Of a stretch of DNA of 64,000 bases, positions 24,130-34,430 are shown piece after piece. Location: NCBI GenBank assembly GCA_021234155.1, contig JAJEKV010000013.1, forward strand, positions 18,040,746-18,104,745. Direction: 5' to 3'. A program made the position numbers and the translations under genes. The DNA comes from Isoetes taiwanensis. Its lineage: Eukaryota > Streptophyta > Lycopodiopsida > Isoetales > Isoetaceae. The notes below the pieces were generated by a model. The model saw nothing but the letters and a program-made list of their open reading frames with translations, made no database searches and was not told the DNA's origin. Each line of letters begins with the position of its first letter. The stretch's first letter is position 1.

Positions 24130-25915
24130 ACTAAAGATGTTAAGATAACCATAGAAAATAATAAATTCTGCAAAAATAATTAGAGCAAATTATAAAAAAG
24201 TCTTTGTATGCAACAAAAGCATAATAATGGAAACCTAAGGGTCATTTCCCACTTTCCATTAAGTTAAGTTAAATAGGGCACATAACTAGAACTTGCTTTC
24301 CCACTGACTCCTAAGTTAATATCAGTTAAGTTAATTCCAGTTAATTTTTAACTGTTTATTAACTTAACGGAGCATCCTTCTTACTAGAAAAAGTTAAGTT
24401 ATTTTTTTAACCAAATTTAAAAATATTTAACCAACTAGTGCAAAAGTTAAGTGACCTAAGCAAGGTCCACTTAACTTCTAACTTTTTGGTTAAGCATTAA
24501 GCTAACTTAACCATGAGTGAGAAATGGTTCCAGTTAGGTTAGACTCTTAAATCGCAATTTTGACAAGGATGCCAACTAGTTGACCAAGTGTCTTATTAGT
24601 TTGATAGATTGAATAAAAATCATTAAAATAGGAGGTGGATTTTAAGAATTTTATGATTGATTGACTGGTCACGTAGTACTTGACTAGAAAGTATTAAAAT
24701 GGAGAGAGCTGATTACAAGTCAATTGTTTGGCGAGAAAGTTTCTAAGTTAACCAAAAGTCAACTCATTGACTAGAGAGTCAACCACTTTACTAGATTTTA
24801 CTAGGTAGTCAAACAATTCACAAAAATAGGAACTTGACAAAAAAGTCATATCCTCTATTTAACTTAACCGTATCTCTTAACTGAAGTGAGAAACAAACAC
24901 ATTTATCTCTAACCTAACAAAACTTCTTAACTACTAGTGTGAAGCACAAGCTTATTATAAAGGTTAGGTTAAGTTGATTTCATGAGCTTAACCTAAGTGG
25001 TCCATAATTAGTATAGTGTGAATGCATATCTTCACAATCCTTTAAGTTAGTCTTAACTTAATGACTTTAATGGGAAATCACAATCTACTTGCCATTAAGT
25101 TAAGAGATAACCAACTGGTTAAGTTAACCTAACCTAATTGCGAGTGAGAAACTACCCTAATACTAACAACTAGTCAGCGCACAAAAACACATAGACAAAT
25201 TCTGAGTATAAATATACATATAAATATAAATTTTGTACTCGCAGAATCTGGTTTGCTTTCAACCAGAAAGTCAAGTGGCTGCAGTCGCATTTAAGATTTG
25301 GTTGGTGGCTTTCATATCACTTCCTAAGAATTCCTCTTTCCATTTGAATCTCGAAAAATGCTCCACAGAAAGAATGAAATCCTTTTTCGAGCATTATCAG
25401 TTCGTGTCCCAAGCGTGCAAATAACTGTCTCAATTGTCTTTCTTCGTTACGATCACGATCGGCATCCATTTACGGGCACTTACTATGTATGCGTTGTGCG
25501 GATATAAGTATAATTATAAATAAAATATAAATTTATAATGTATACTTAAGTAAGTATAAATTTATACTTATAATCTATATTTATAAATAAAGTATAAATA
25601 ATATAATTTATATTTAAATAAATATAAATTCATAATTTATGCTTAAATAAATTTATACTTATAAATAAAGTATAAATAAGAATTCTAAATAAAATATAAA
25701 TAAGAATTCTAAATAAATATACTCATAAATATACTTATAAAAAGTATATTTATTTTAGAATAAAATAAATATGGTGTATTTATAAGTATATTTATGAGTG
25801 GACAAATTCTAGAAACTCATGCAAGGACATTAGCCCGGCAACGCCGGCCACACCTTTACTAGTTTCTATTTATATATAAATTGATATACTTATGACTTAT
25901 GAGAGCATTATATGT
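24130..25915 (+). repeat. Helitron-like AT-rich repeat, copy 3, interrupted by a MITE
   Basis: 24130-24238 and 25158 onward align with 15855-16290 but are separated by a 919 bp insertion. 25500-25760 is a very AT-rich stretch of TATAAATA-type words forming imperfect palindromes. The GC hairpin (GCCCGGCAACGCCGGCC) and CTAG are at about 25831-25862. 25930-25950 has a related GC motif in the reverse sense. Confidence 0.55.
24239..25157. mobile_element. MITE, Tourist/Harbinger-like, TAA target duplication
   Basis: The element starts GGGTCATTTCCCACT and its far end, read inverted, starts GGGTAGTTTCTCACT; both arms then continue into TTAAGTTA-type sequence. It is flanked by TAA at 24236-24238 and 25158-25160, and the related repeat at 15958 shows a single TAA with no insertion. 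Three-base TAA duplications and GGG-starting inverted ends fit the PIF/Harbinger superfamily. There is no transposase frame, so it depends on one elsewhere. Internal copies of the end motif (for example near 24503-24528 and 24880-24900) suggest a compound origin. Confidence 0.8.
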
Positions 25916-25988
25916 ACTACTAATAACGGTGCCCAGCGTTGCTAGGCATAGTTTGGGAACTTATAAATTTGAACTTGTGCATGTTTTA

Positions 25989-26403
25989 ATAGAAATAAAT
26001 TGAATAGTTTATTATTATTTAATTTTCAATATTTTTTATTAAAGCAATAATAAATTATTCATAGTTATAATTGAGCTACTAACTTTACTATTTAATTAAT
26101 TTCAAACTAAAACTTTTCTTAAAGTGTTTTTAAAAGTGTTAAACTTTGTAAATAGTGAATTCTCATAGTAAATTTAAGTCATCGCTTATCAAAGCATAAG
26201 ATTTCATTTAGAAATTGTCATAATTGCCAAATATTAAATTTGTTAAATCACTGAAAATTGAAGTTGTATATTTTGGAAGTATCTAATTCTAAATATATTC
26301 ATGTGAACATTCATTCAACATTGCCGGGCATCTTTAATGCCGGGCACCCTTTACTCTGATAAAATATATTTTGCTAAGGCATTTACAGTTATAATCTGCA
26401 TGT
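25989..26403 (+). repeat. ~400 bp direct repeat, copy 2
   Basis: Second copy of 23466-23862. Within it the GCCGGGCA motif is locally duplicated (26333-26355). Identity to copy 1 stops at AATCTGCATGT, at 26403. The LINE chimera begins next to it, so this point is a likely insertion border. Confidence 0.7.
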
Positions 26404-26684
26404 CTGGAATTTCATTTAAACTCTCCATTAACTTTCCTTTGACTGTCCCTGTCTAAAAACTATAATCATGATTGAACTGAAATATGTCTGTCCTAATACT
26501 TGACTGCTTTGCTAATATAGTCTCTTCAACCAGATCAAATTAGAGATCGAGTTTATGCTTGCAATTCCAGAGATAGTCTAGCATCAGAAATGTCAGCGTT
26601 AGCAAAATGTTCATGACAATTTAACTTAAAACTATTAAAAGGACCATTAAAGCCCCCAAACCAATTCCATCTATTGTCATATTT

Positions 26685-27733
26685 TTATGCATATTTATTT
26701 TTGTGAGCACTGGCTACCAATTCAATGTCATAAATAATTTGAAGCTTAATCCAGACAATTGAAATTTTGTGACCACCATGAATATATCTATTTCTATGTT
26801 TCCAAAAATTCCAGAAAATAATGTAGTAGATTGTATTCTTAAATGGATCATTGTTAGATAAAAAATCGATAATACTCATAGGTTTCTGAAAACCAAAGTT
26901 AATATGAATCCATTCCCAAAGATTATTGATTTTAGGGCATATAAAAATATGCTGGACACTTTCCTTAGCATTGCAACCAACAGGGCAACGCTGAGAAATG
27001 TTAGGATCATTATTTAAGTAAATCTTATGAACAAGATCCATCCAAGAAATAATTTTATTAGCCACTAGCCAGATGAAGAAGGAAATTTTTGGAGAACAAT
27101 ATGAACTCCAAATATTTTTAAATAAGTTAGGCTCAAGGTCAGAATTGATATTCCAATACTTTCCAGCTTTTGATTGTAGATAATATTGAGATAAAAAAGC
27201 ATAAATATTAGAGACTTTGTAGATCTTTTTATCGTTACAGAACCAATGAATATTGCATATTACATTGGAGTCTAGATTGATCTCTTTGACAATTCTCATA
27301 ATATGTAAGACTCTATCAGAAGATGTGCCCCTGATGTGAGCCTTAAACCTTGTCCAGAAGATCCATTTATTATTGTGCCACAGATCTCCTAGAGTTGTAA
27401 TATTCTTCTCAAGCCATTTCCTGTAAATTCTGGGATGCTTTAAAGCTAAGGGATTTTGATCACGCATAGCTAAATTTGGATTCCAAAAAATGCTGGTATT
27501 GTGACAGGCATTAGCTATAGCAGTGTGAGAGTAAGCCTTGGAAACCATGTTCCATGCAATAATGAGGTTCCTCATTAAGGGGGAAGTGCTTGCACCTGGC
27601 TTGATATCAAAAAAGGCTGAGGATGGCAATTGGTGAGTAACTGAAGGGTGTCCTTCAATTTTACTATTTTGAAGCCTAATAATTAATGAAGTAGCAGGGC
27701 TGCCATGGTTGAACAAAGATTTCCAGACATATA
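26685..27733 (-). pseudogene. L1 ORF2 C-terminal part with zf-RVT domain
   Basis: An open frame of 343 codons is present at 27716-26685, preceded by sequence that joins the other LINE's tail at about 27735. It includes W-rich plant L1 sequence and the zf-RVT block: FKNIWSSYCSPKISFFIWL, then CPVGCNAKESVQHIFICP with the Cys/His spacing of that domain, thought to act as a zinc-binding module after the reverse transcriptase. It ends at a natural stop. About 150-200 residues between the YADD region and this segment, expected in L1 ORF2, are missing. Confidence 0.75.
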
Positions 27734-27734
27734 A

Positions 27735-28063
27735 TAATTAATAATTAATTAATAATGCCATGTAAAGACCCTCAGGTCTATATGACAGCTTTATACAACA
27801 GTAAGAGTATTGACTACTCAAGAATGTTATCCAGATCAAAGGTACTCATTTGTTTATACAATTCAAGGATCTCCTGCCTTTCCTTCCAGATAGATCTGAT
27901 ATATGCACTAAGTAGGCAGGGAGCAAGTCCTAGCTACTTCATCAAGCTCATATTTTCCTTAATACCGGAAAGCGCTCTCTTATGAGCTCATATGACGGGC
28001 ATCTCAATAATGCATGGTATTCGGTTTCAATTTGAGGAGTAGTTAGGCAACATGGCCCAGAGG
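27735..28063 (-). pseudogene. Tail of a second LINE family inside L1 ORF2
   Basis: At about 28063 the L1 frame changes from FSVASG to CCLTTPQIETEYHALLRC, followed by PSYELIRERFP. This is the typical end of the other LINE type (a Cys-rich DETEHALL.CP block), not of L1. After one shift it continues AYIRSIWKERQEIL and ends in an ATTAATTAATTATT-rich stretch like a LINE tail. Its upstream part is probably the block at 31870-32880, which stops just before this piece would be expected. Confidence 0.7.
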
Positions 28064-29348
28064 CAACACTAAAGCCTTTGATTGTATTTATGAAGAATTC
28101 AATGTTTTTTTTGTCATTCAATAAAAAGCTAAATGAGTCATCTGCATATTGCATTAGAGTCAAGTCACTCATATTGTCAGGGAGCCTTAAACCCTTGATG
28201 TTACCGACCTGCTGATGATGAAAAATAACTCTTGTAAGCATTTCAGCCACAATAATAAATAAATAGGGAGCTAGGGGACAACCCTGCCTTACTCCTTTGT
28301 TAAGGGAGAAGAATCTGCCCGGTGAACCATTGATAATTACAGAAGACTAAGATCTAGAGTTGAGCCCCATAATCAAATCAATTAATTTGGAAGGAAAACC
28401 AATTTTTTTGAGAGCAAGAACTAAGAAATCCCATCTAACTGTGTCAAAGGCCTTGGAAAAATCTAGCTTTAAGAGAACACAATTTTGATTGGAGATTCTA
28501 GCCCAATGCATGCCTTCCATAGCAGCAATGTAATTGTCAAGGATGTATCTGTTTGGTACGAAAGCAGACTGGTGTAAGCTGATATTGTTTTGCAAATAAC
28601 CTTTATTTCTATTTGCTATGATTTTAGCACAGAGCTTATAGGCTGTGTTGGTCAAAGATATTGGTCTCCAATTACTAAAAGTTTTTAGATTGTCAGTTTT
28701 AGGAATAAGAGAAATAAATCTAGATGCCAAAGCTGGGTGCAAGTGATTGGTATGCCTGAATCCATTAACTAGGTGGATGAGATCAAATTTAATAACATCC
28801 CAGAATTTAATAAAAAAATTGGGGGGAAGACCATCAGGCCCAGGACTCTTACCTTTGGCCAAACTATTTAGAGTTTGTTTGATCTCGTCCTCATAAGGAA
28901 TGTTCAAAATCTGATCATTCATAGGATCAATGATATTGGCTGGCAAGGCATTCAAAATTTCTAAATAACCTTTAGCATCAATATTATCCCAGCTAATATT
29001 GTGTTGACTAGAGAAAATGGTAGAATATTTAGAGTAGAAGTAATCAGAAATCTCATTTGGATCATTCAGAGTAATGCCATTTTCATTTTGAACATAGGTA
29101 ATCTGCTTCTTGAGAAGTCTATTTTTTGCAATTCTAAAGAAGAACTTAGAATTACAGTTGTCCATGCAATTTTGAAATTTGATTTTACTCTTCACAGCAG
29201 CTCCCTTAGCTTCATATTCTTCAATACTTTTGATTGCCTGCTCCAAATGGCCTTCAAGAAAATGCAGAGTATTGTTTAAAAGATCATGCTGTAATTTACA
29301 CCTGACATCCTTCATCTCTAAGAGGAGTTTTCTTTTTTCCTTCTTTCT
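28064..29348 (-). pseudogene. L1 ORF2 reverse transcriptase domain
   Basis: The minus frame runs from EMKDVRCKLQHD through KSPGPDGLPPNFF, FISLIPKTDN, WRPISLTN, SAFVPNRYILDN and LKLDFSKAFDTVRWDF to GVRQGCPLAPYLF and the catalytic QYADDSFSF near 28130-28160. All main palm and finger blocks of a LINE RT are present. The only in-frame stop within it lies just after LNSRS (about 28347); another separates it from the endonuclease region at 29349. The close copy at 62069-63341 reads CADD in place of YADD. Confidence 0.8.
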
Positions 29349-30262
29349 CTACTCATAAAGATCTTTAGACCACTGTTTAATCCAAGATTTAACATCTTTA
29401 ATATTAGAATAAAATGCTTTCATAGAGTTATTACTCTGCACTCTAGGAAGATTACGATAGAATTCTTTGAACTCAGCACAGAATTTTTCATTATTCAAAA
29501 TTGAGCAATTTAACTTGAAAGGGATATTGCCTTGTCTTTTGGCACACAGAGAATAATTGGTCTCAAGAAATTGAGGTTGATGATCAGAGATTGAAGTGCT
29601 CTCATCACTCGAGACAAAACTATTATCCCAAAAGGGCAGTTCAGAGTTTTTAATATAAAATCTATCTAAAGCACAAAAAACCCTGGAGTTACCTTCTTGT
29701 TTGTTAGACCAAGAATATTTAGCTGTGGAGGAAGGAATGTGGCTAAATAAATGAGAATACAGAAGATCGTCCCATTTTTCTCTTTCCTTTACTGACATAC
29801 TCAAATTATTACTGGATTTAAGATCATTGTTGGGAGTATTGTTGAAGTCACATGCTAGAATCCAAGTAATAGAGTTATGATTTTGAAGCCAATTGTTAAT
29901 CTGAGGCCAAAGGGGTTCTCTCTCTCTAGAAATAGTAGAGGCATATATATTAACAACTCCAAATGGAGAGTTTAGATGATTGAAAATAACTGTCTGCCAC
30001 CTTTTGCAAGGACTGTTATAAAATAGGGAGTGATTGAGATTTTTCCAAATCATGCATAAACCACCTGAGGTATTTGTAGCCTCAATCCAGATAGAAGAGT
30101 AGCTAGGTCCAATCCAGTCAGCTAAATTTGAGCATTCAAAGTTAGGTAGCCTCAATTCTTATAAAAGAATTATGTCCGCATTATACTCTCTAATCTGAGA
30201 GATACCTCTTCTTCTTTTTAAAGGGCCTTTCATTCCTCTCAATTTCCAAGAAAGGATCTTCA
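29349..30262 (-). pseudogene. L1 ORF2 endonuclease domain
   Basis: ORF2 begins MKILSWKLRGMKG at 30262, the usual start of an apurinic-like endonuclease, except that the conserved asparagine of SWN.RG is lysine. A TAA replaces the expected glutamine codon in ILLQE at about 30165. Downstream are LACDFNNTPN (the DFN motif), a C-terminal ALDRF and SISDHQP (the catalytic SDH). With the missing asparagine and the stop it would not nick DNA. ORF2 starts 38 bases after the end of ORF1. Confidence 0.78.
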
Positions 30263-30299
30263 TGCTAAATAAACAGAAACAAGAAAAGATGGAAAGAGA

Positions 30300-31860
30300 T
30301 CAATTCTTTAAGCTTTTTTTGACTTTGTTTCTGGGATTGGTTGCAGGGGTTCCTAATAAGTTAAGAATTCTATTAGATTGCTTAACTTTAGACTTGGGTT
30401 TGGCTCTCCCCCTTTTAACCCTAGGACTGGGAAATAAAGGACATGACAAATATTTATCATCTCTCCAAGACCCATTAACAGTATGTTCTCTGGGACAATT
30501 ATCATTATCATTTTCTTTATCAGAGTTCTCTTTGTCACAAGTTACCTGATCTTGAAGGTGAGAACAACTCCAAAATTTAGATTGACAACATAGGCTAGAC
30601 TTTAAATTTAGTTCATTATTTTTTCCAATAAATGTAATTGCATTACTATCAATAGGGATTAGATCTTGCCTGGAAATTGCCAACTCCTCATTTGTGTTAC
30701 TTTGAAGTCCCCCTTGGCCTTTGTTATCATTGTCCTTTCTATATATACATTTAGTCTTATAGCCTTCCTATCTTAACTCTACCACATCTTTTCCATTTTT
30801 TGATCCATTAGCATCTGTCTCATTATCAATATTTCCTTCAGCCTGTATTAAACTTTTTGTTTCGATATATTCCATGTCTCCACTATGACCACTCTGTCCA
30901 CTAATTTCCACATGCAATTCAGCAAGTTAAAGAGCAATTTGACTAGAGATTGAGCCATTGTGAAGGGAATTTTCAAGTTGTATGTCAGGGTTATCAGGGC
31001 TGTCAAGAATATCAGATAAATCAATTAATGGGGATAATGGAGGGGTATCTGAAGTGAAGATAGGAGTGTTGGTATTTATAGGCTTGGAAGTAGGAGTAGG
31101 CACAGAAAACTCTAATGAAAGAGGAGAGGTCAGTGGCTCTTCAGTGTCTGCACAAAAGTCATTATTTAAATTAGCTAGGACCTCAAAATTATTCGAGCAC
31201 TGGATCTTATTAGTGTTGCTTTGGGAGCCTGCAATATTTGCACTATCTACAATATCTGCATCAGTCTCTTTGTTTTCTATAATTAATAACTCTTCTTTTC
31301 CCTTTCAGTCTTCTTTGCTTTTTGGAATAGAAGAGGTAGTCCTTATTCCTGGGACTGCTTTGTTTTTTGTAGAAGGATTATCAAGATTCTTTATATCTCT
31401 TTGTTTCATGTTGCTGCTTTTTTAGAATCTTGCATAATGCTCTTCAATGTCTTATATAGATCATATTGCTAGTAATGCATAGGAGCCTTTCCTTTGAGCA
31501 TTAATTTGTTATGCTCACTGTTGTCTTTATCAACAATCAGAGATTGACTACTTAAATTATTTTTATCATTGACCAATTCTTTCTTGCCATTGGGAAATCC
31601 TTTAATGGCAACATTCTCATTGAATAATATGCCCTTATTGAGAACCTTAATTGTTGAAGGAGCAAGATTAAATATGGTCAAGTCTCGAGATGTTGAGTTG
31701 TTGTTCACCCTTTCCACCAGATGTTGCTGCTTTTCCTTAAATTCTCTTTTTTTGAGATTTCTTCTCTTACTGCCATTGACTTTAGCATGTGGGATCCATT
31801 GCTGAAATTTAACTTGAGTCAAGCTATAATTCTGCCCATGATTTTGCCTATTCATATCTT
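30300..31860 (-). pseudogene. L1 ORF1-like region
   Basis: One minus frame is open except for a few stops (for example after IPKSKED near 31307, after SQIAL near 30928, and after VVELR near 30770). It starts near MNRQNHGQNYSLTQ and ends VKKSLKN at 30300. It is rich in Asn, Ser, Lys and acidic residues, with a basic C-terminus (RVKRGRAKPKSKVKQ) that could bind nucleic acid. No zinc knuckle is seen. Position directly before ORF2 is the main reason for the call. Confidence 0.6.
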
Positions 31861-31869
31861 TTTGATAAT

Positions 31870-32880
31870 CAATGTTCTCTGACAAGTATTTTGCTACCTG
31901 TAAAGACGGGTTAATAGATTGTTGGTAGAAAGATATCTTTACATCTTGGACTGCGCTCCAGGTTTTAATTTGAAACTTCTGACAAACCAAATCTCGTATT
32001 CTATCTCTCTTGTCAGCTACACTAATATTCCATTTCTGTAACCAACAAATTACATCATGGTACCAACCTTTAGTGCCTTAAGTGCATTACTGTATCGCTG
32101 CTCTATGCATTCATCCCATAAATAATTGCTACTAAAAATAATTCCCAAATACTTAAAAGAGGTTACGGTTTCCAATGGCATGTCTCTGTAAGTAAAATCG
32201 TGTTTGCTCCTTGTGCCAACATCATAACCTTTGTTTTTGTAGTGTTCACCATCATACCTGTCTTTGAACAAAAGGTTGATAGGGCCTCAAGATGCCTTTC
32301 CAAATTCAGCTTTATTTGCGCAAACAAAGCCACATCATCTGCATATAAAAGGATGGCAATGGACATATGCCAGCAGCATCGGGGATCCAGCACCACCATG
32401 GAAAACAATCCAATCTTCTAATTCATCAATAAAATTTTCAAATAGAGTGGGGGACAATGGGCAGTCCTGTTTCACGTCAATGTTGCTTGCTATTCTTCCA
32501 CTGGCACATTCTGACCAGGGATGCGAAAGCTCTACCAACACTTGTTGATAAAAAACTTTAACAACAGGTCTGATGGTAACTGGAACATTCAATGTTTCCA
32601 ATCTATCCCACAACTTTCCTCTCGGCACGATATCAAAAACAGTTTTAAAATCAACAAATGCAGAAAAAACAGGCCCTTTTTTAACGTTGACACTCTCCAC
32701 AATTGCTCTCAATGTAATCAGCTGGTTTATGGTAGAATGTTTAGGTCTAAATCCAGCTTGTCCATGTGCTCTGACTCCATTTGCCTTAGCCCACGTGCTC
32801 AGTTTAGATTCGACTATATTTGCAAAGAGCTTAGCCCATAAATTGCTTACCATAATGGTCCTGTAATTGCTCACTACCTC
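31870..32880 (-). pseudogene. Second-type LINE reverse transcriptase, interrupted
   Basis: Minus-strand frames give YRTIMVSNLWAKLFANIVE, GQAGFRPKHSTINQL, FVDFKTVFDIVPR, DCPLSPTLF, the catalytic YADDVALFA near 32325-32351, then FKYLGIIFSSN, and after a shift WLQKWNISVADKRDRIRDL...KYLSENIDYQK. The FxYLG block and this post-RT region fit a LINE clade other than plant L1; I cannot place the clade. At about 31870 the sequence passes into L1 ORF1, and the expected C-terminus reappears at 28063. Confidence 0.75.
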
Positions 32881-33449
32881 TCACCGCCTTTATGAACTGG
32901 AACAACCCTATTAGATTGCCAAGTATGTGGGAATCCCTCCACCAGTATCTTATTGAACATCACTGTAATATAAGACATCCATTTTAAGGGGGTTGGGGGA
33001 TCACCCAATCGGATAGGAAAATTCATAAGATTATAGAGATACGAATTTCAAATGCTCTTGATATTAATAAATCAACAGGTCTAAAGTACAGTGCAAGCCT
33101 GTTTTGCTATGACAGCAAACAGGCAAGGTAACGAACCCATGCATCCGAAAGAATTATGGAGGAAATAAACATTGAAACCTTTGATGTTCCACGCCAGTCT
33201 TAGCAACCCCAAGAACCACACATTAATTTTTAATGCGTGGTTCTTCAGGATTGGTAAAACTGGCCAAGGAGCATCAAAGGATTCGGAGTTTGCTCACGCC
33301 ATAGCTACCTCAGAATTCACGCGTGTGATTCAAACAAATATCCTGCAGTTCACAAAAATTACAACATGAAGAAATCTGAAACGGAGAAATCTGACAATCT
33401 GAGAAAACTTATCTGATTTCTTTTCTAATGTAGCATCCAATATGTTTAG

Positions 33450-33720
33450 GCAGGATAAAGTGTTGAAGGTGCGTTCCCTTGGAATAAATCCTTCCCATCT
33501 GTTTGTTTGGAATTTGAATTGAGTCTCGAAATAAATCCTTCCATCTGTTTGTTTGGAATTTGAATTGAGTCACCGAAACTAAATCTGGCAGTTACTATCC
33601 TATTTTTGGCACTTACTATAATATTCTTGGCAATCATTACGCTCACGACACAATTTGGTTCCAGCCTCGCACTACAAGGGGGGGGAGGGGGGGGGAGGGA
33701 GGTGAACAAGAGGGACATGC
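33450..33720. repeat. Tandem duplication and G-rich tract
   Basis: 33483-33525 and 33531-33573 are two near-identical units (AATAAATCCTTCC...GAATTGAGTC, period about 48). 33677-33700 is a run of G with single A interruptions. Neither belongs to a recognised element. Confidence 0.7.
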
Positions 33721-33839
33721 CAAGTGATCCACTACAACGTGCTTTGACCCTGGAAGAATTGCCTAAGGATATGACTCGTGATTAGTTGCTTTGAAGATGG
33801 AAGATGCACGAGATAATGGAGAGGATGTTCCGAAGGATG

Positions 33840-34430
33840 ACCTCAACGTTGCACTTGGATGTGTTAAAATTTTATAACTTTCTATTTGCCAATGTTTGCT
33901 ACATATGTATATGATTCATTTCTCGTATCCTTCTAAAATGCAGGCTCGTTTTCACAATTCAATGTGGGCTTATGGAAACCATCTTCAAACTCTAGAGGTC
34001 GACAAAGGTCATCAGACGAATGACTGCGGAATCGCTTCTCAATTTGAACAAAAAAGTCAAGCCAATCAATGTGATAAGTGACCTATTACGAGTGATCTTA
34101 GCTATATTGGGCAAATTACTGATACTATTGATGTTCTTCCATTCATTTCATTTAACCATCTTGAAAGCAAAGTGGTTCAAGGTTGTTTATAGAGGTAGAA
34201 ATCAGATCATGAGATCACATCCTTGGGGTTTCTATCAGATTGATTCAACACAGTTTCTTGGAAAAATGAATGAGCCATTTGTTTACTCTAAACAAGTTGA
34301 ACATGTTTTCTTTTTTGAAAACCCTATTAACCCGACATGCTAGATTGTAGTTCATATTGTACCCAGGCGCAGACGTCTTATTGGTACTACTACATTAGAG
34401 CCGAACAATGATGATCAAGAAGATAATTGA
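33840..34430 (+). pseudogene. CACTA (En/Spm) transposon gene fragment, DUF4216-like
   Basis: Alternating plus frames read HQTNDCGIASQFEQK (compare the TQNSGV motif of the family), then a ...LPFISFNHLESKVV zone, KAKWFKVVYRGRNQIM, GFYQIDSTQFLGK, NEPFVYSKQVEHVFFFENP and IVVHIVPRR. This order (substrate-like KWF, then F..A.QV.QVFY..DP, then V...PR) is the DUF4216 module attached to plant CACTA transposases. Several frameshifts are present and the catalytic transposase part is absent. Confidence 0.65.

Larger units (their letters stand above)
26404..31860 (-). mobile_element. L1-type LINE, near full length but chimeric
   Basis: Read on the minus strand: an ORF1-like region (31860-30300), then ORF2 starting at 30262 with endonuclease, reverse transcriptase, and a zf-RVT C-terminal domain ending at 26685, with about 280 bases of 3' sequence. 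Stops and a few shifts inactivate it. Between 28063 and about 27735 the L1 sequence is replaced by the tail of a different LINE family. A second copy of the same L1 family is at 62069-63550 on the plus strand. No clear poly(A) tail or target duplication was found. Confidence 0.8.

Noticed and set aside
23808-24173. Minus-strand frame of 121 codons in the repeat cluster
   Set aside because: It runs across the border of two repeats and has no recognisable domain, so it is most likely chance in AT-rich DNA.
30982-31425. Plus-strand frame of 147 codons
   Set aside because: Antisense of the L1 ORF1 frame, which is the better-supported reading.
33677-33700. G-rich run as a functional quadruplex
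   Set aside because: Could fold as one, but no gene or promoter lies near, so no role can be supported.
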